The notes under the pieces were generated by a model. It searched no databases and was not told where the DNA came from. It saw only the letters and a list, made by a program, of their open reading frames with translations. Shown in pieces: positions 63,101 to 64,000 of a stretch of 64,000 nucleotides of DNA. Positions within the stretch are counted from its first letter, which is position 1; every line of letters starts with the position of its first letter. The stretch covers positions 186,001 through 250,000 of the forward strand of contig JACMRL010000025.1 of the NCBI GenBank assembly GCA_014376435.1, given 5' to 3'. Origin of the DNA: Bdellovibrio sp. (lineage in GTDB: Bacteria > Bdellovibrionota > Bdellovibrionia > Bdellovibrionales > Bdellovibrionaceae). A program made the translations under genes and the position numbers.

Positions 63101-63680
63101 CCAATATGATTTAGAACTTCGCGGAGCAGGAAATATTTTAGGTGATAGTCAATCCGGACACGTTAATTCAGTCGGCTACGAATTATATATGGATTTATTA
63201 AATGAGGCCCTAGCCGAAGCGAAAGGCGAGCCCATGATTGATCGCGAACTTGATCCAGAAATTAACTTACGTGTGCCCGCACTTATTCCTGATTCATATA
63301 TCGCGGATATTCGCATTCGTTTAAGTTATTACAAGGCCTTGGCTGATATTTCCTCGCAAGAAGATTTAGATCGCATCGAAGATGACCTAAAAGATCAGTT
63401 CGGAGATATTCCCGAGCCGGTTATCAATTTGATGGGGCTGATGTTAATTCGCAAACAATGCAAAGATTTAGGCGTGCGTGACATCAGTGCGGGCTTAAAA
63501 AATATTTCCTTAATCTTTACTGAACGCACCAGATTAAAACCTGAAACCGCAATTCAATTAGCCATGCGAGAAAATAAAAAGTATTCAATCACTCCTGATC
63601 AACGCCTTAATATCCGCTTAAATAATATTACCTGGTCAAGCGTCTATGAAGAGCTTAATTATCTTTTAACTCTGATTTGA
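60138..63680 (+). CDS. mfd: Transcription-repair coupling factor
   Basis: An 1180-residue SF2 translocase that removes stalled RNA polymerase at DNA damage and recruits UvrA. It has an N-terminal UvrB-like region (LRGGIVDVFSPAETHPVRLELFGDQVESM), the RNA-polymerase-interacting domain (DLVVHVKHGIGVYEGL), Walker A GDVGFGKTEV (about 669-678), DEEQ box (about 770), motif VI QLRGRVGRSKARAFCYLL, and the C-terminal D7. Slightly longer than E. coli Mfd (1148). Start GTG 60138 gives the typical extension; ATG 60171 is the alternative. The ribosome site is weak. Confidence 0.95.
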   Translation: MDGLTQNPNRSMKWQTTQTRLEDFLLRGFEKDRSLFNIVGSSSLAASSYLLSQSLSKEINNLPRLVVVSSLEQALAFEQHLSFFSNRFQCHILRPYDVSPFSGLTPSPVVRFSRTRFLYRAAHAQKSDIFIAPISALLQLSVPFFNFSKRSQLLKQGDELPTNLAEYFNSLGYQSTPLVEDIGQYSLRGGIVDVFSPAETHPVRLELFGDQVESMRTFSLVDQRSLAEVNVLNIVPAYEIDFTDENVESVIKNFRQSLKERPVPHSEVEEVVRSISLKNYFPGSEYLLSNTYAQLESPLDHFSSALNIFMLDPSEVSRASDEYYQELTTDSRAQNHHVFHPDLTKNFISYEKFVWPEESRFFQFSRLAFLEDALPNEERIEYNSLPLSEFSQLAQNLMPVSDAWIEAAQPRLKKWLETGYKIFVSAKNQTQIDRLKMLLQKMNFSFHVAASDDYLWDTWLENPSEITIIPRVIPETILFTEEKIIFLRTDDFFGRKQRANAQNAYEQFSTKAKSLAFGDLKPTDLVVHVKHGIGVYEGLKIMNIGGVETEYIQIAYKDKDKLYLPVYRVGQLQKFSGAGQTSVLDKLGGVGWEKTKIKVKAHLRDIAAELLQLYAKRNEITRDPLLFDELAYHQFEKGFPFDETDDQLKAINDIQKDFHNEKPMDRLVCGDVGFGKTEVSMRAAFQVVQNKKQVGVLAPTTVLTFQHLETFKRRFEGWNFQIRSLNRFVSPAEQKKTLAELKEGKVDILIGTHRLLSKDVVFKDLGLLIVDEEQKFGVTHKEKIKKFKVDIDTLTLSATPIPRTLNMSFTGMRDLSIINTAPVDRLPTRTFISKFDPELIRKGIQSEIARGGQVYFIHNRVQSIYGIADQLRQIVPDARMKVAHGQMNEEDLEHAMISFFNHEIDVLICTSIVESGMDVPRANTMFIDQAHMFGLSQLYQLRGRVGRSKARAFCYLLLPKDKRIEKDAQERLKIIQDNSALGSGIRIAQYDLELRGAGNILGDSQSGHVNSVGYELYMDLLNEALAEAKGEPMIDRELDPEINLRVPALIPDSYIADIRIRLSYYKALADISSQEDLDRIEDDLKDQFGDIPEPVINLMGLMLIRKQCKDLGVRDISAGLKNISLIFTERTRLKPETAIQLAMRENKKYSITPDQRLNIRLNNITWSSVYEELNYLLTLI

Positions 63681-63731
63681 TAAGTCCTGTTTATCCCTAT
63701 CTGTGAATGTCGATGAGGCATTTTTCCCACT

Positions 63732-63785
63732 AAACAATTTAAAGCTTCCTCAGCTGTCGGTTGTTTGCTTTTAAACTGTTTTTTT
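63732..63785 (+). terminator. Possible terminator behind mfd
   Basis: TAAACAATTTAAAGC (from 63731) pairs imperfectly with GCTTTTAAACTGTTT (ending 63781), with a loop of about 22 bases. It runs into a T-tract (63779-63785). The stem has mismatches. A palindrome AAAAGGCCTTTT follows at 63795-63806. Confidence 0.4.
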
Positions 63786-63857
63786 GCTTCGAACAAAAGG
63801 CCTTTTCTTTGCAATCATGATTGTTAAATACAAATGAACTTTTTAAAGGAGAATTAC

Positions 63858-64000
63858 ATGTTTAACACAAATGACAAAGACCTTTCTCAAGCACCCGAAA
63901 TACGCGAAGAAAGCTTAGGAAAAATTGAAAGACTTTTGAAAGTTATCAAGGCCGGTATGTTAACTACCATTAATTCAAAACAAGAACTTTGCAGCCGTCC
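63858..64000 (+). CDS. Pyridoxamine-phosphate-oxidase-like (general stress protein 26-type) protein, truncated by window end
   Basis: AAAGGAG 6 bases before the ATG marks the start. The 47 visible residues include LLKVIKAGMLTTINSKQELCSRP, which resembles the first strand pair of the FMN-binding split barrel in general stress protein 26 and PNPOx-like proteins (A-M-L-T-T, S-R-P). The rest lies outside the window. Substrate is unknown. Confidence 0.65.
   Translation, partial: MFNTNDKDLSQAPEIREESLGKIERLLKVIKAGMLTTINSKQELCSR

Noticed and set aside
1..64000. CRISPR arrays, insertion sequences, phage genes, integrases or tRNA-linked islands
   Set aside because: I found no repeated spacer array, transposase, recombinase or tRNA-like sequence; gene content and base composition look uniform.

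Overview
This window reads as chromosomal backbone of a Gram-negative, AT-rich bacterium, most likely a relative of Bdellovibrio (Bdellovibrionota). The assignment is inference from protein character and gene mix: LolA and outer-membrane genes, an orphan CpaF-type ATPase, PilT, two DksA-like proteins, a patatin and many secreted proteins I cannot name. I saw no tRNA or rRNA gene, insertion sequence, integrase, phage gene or CRISPR array. Genes are tightly packed, often overlapping by 4-26 bases, and no gap without a gene exceeds about 240 bases.

Layout. 1-8 kb: a GT39-type sugar transferase cut by the window edge, a PHP-like protein, a ferredoxin, a DnaQ-type exonuclease, glutamine-dependent NAD synthetase, a DUF2203 protein, a pilin-like protein with two membrane segments, and a TPR protein. 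7.6-14.5 kb (minus strand): a long ribosome/NAD/envelope cluster in transcription order rplU-rpmA, terminator, obgE, a nadD-rsfS fusion, rlmH, comF, lolA, rimO and a duplicated BMC-like protein. 14.5-17.2 kb: a Fic-fold protein with a destroyed active site and a C-terminal HTH, whose promoter and start codon sit in a perfect inverted repeat; then RNase G. 17.3-21.3 kb: pilT and a nucleoside salvage operon (deoC, deoA/pdp, punA). 21.4-28.5 kb: an envelope block with a subtilase lipoprotein, an outer-membrane barrel, a secreted protein and an RND permease fused to a LolA-like domain. 28.5-34.3 kb: asnS and a biotin-dependent acyl-CoA carboxylase operon. 34.3-38.1 kb: tatAC, an unknown gene holding a perfect 16-bp hairpin, an orphan cpaF and a secreted protein. 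38.2-48.8 kb: a two-domain M16 peptidase, hemW, grpE-dnaJ, a LpoA/periplasmic-binding lipoprotein, two DksA-family proteins and lon. 48.9-52.6 kb: a large secreted unknown, a small HTH/coiled-coil protein and a patatin. 52.6-60 kb: the membrane arm of complex I (nuoA-H-J-K-L-M-N) without the peripheral-arm genes. 60-64 kb: mfd and the start of a PNPOx-like gene.

The strongest candidates for undescribed biology are the pseudo-Fic regulator with its self-overlapping operator, the RND-LolA fusion in its envelope neighbourhood, the perfect hairpin inside a coding sequence at 35.7 kb, and the tandem BMC-like protein behind rimO. Promoters, terminators and operators were found by eye and are predictions.
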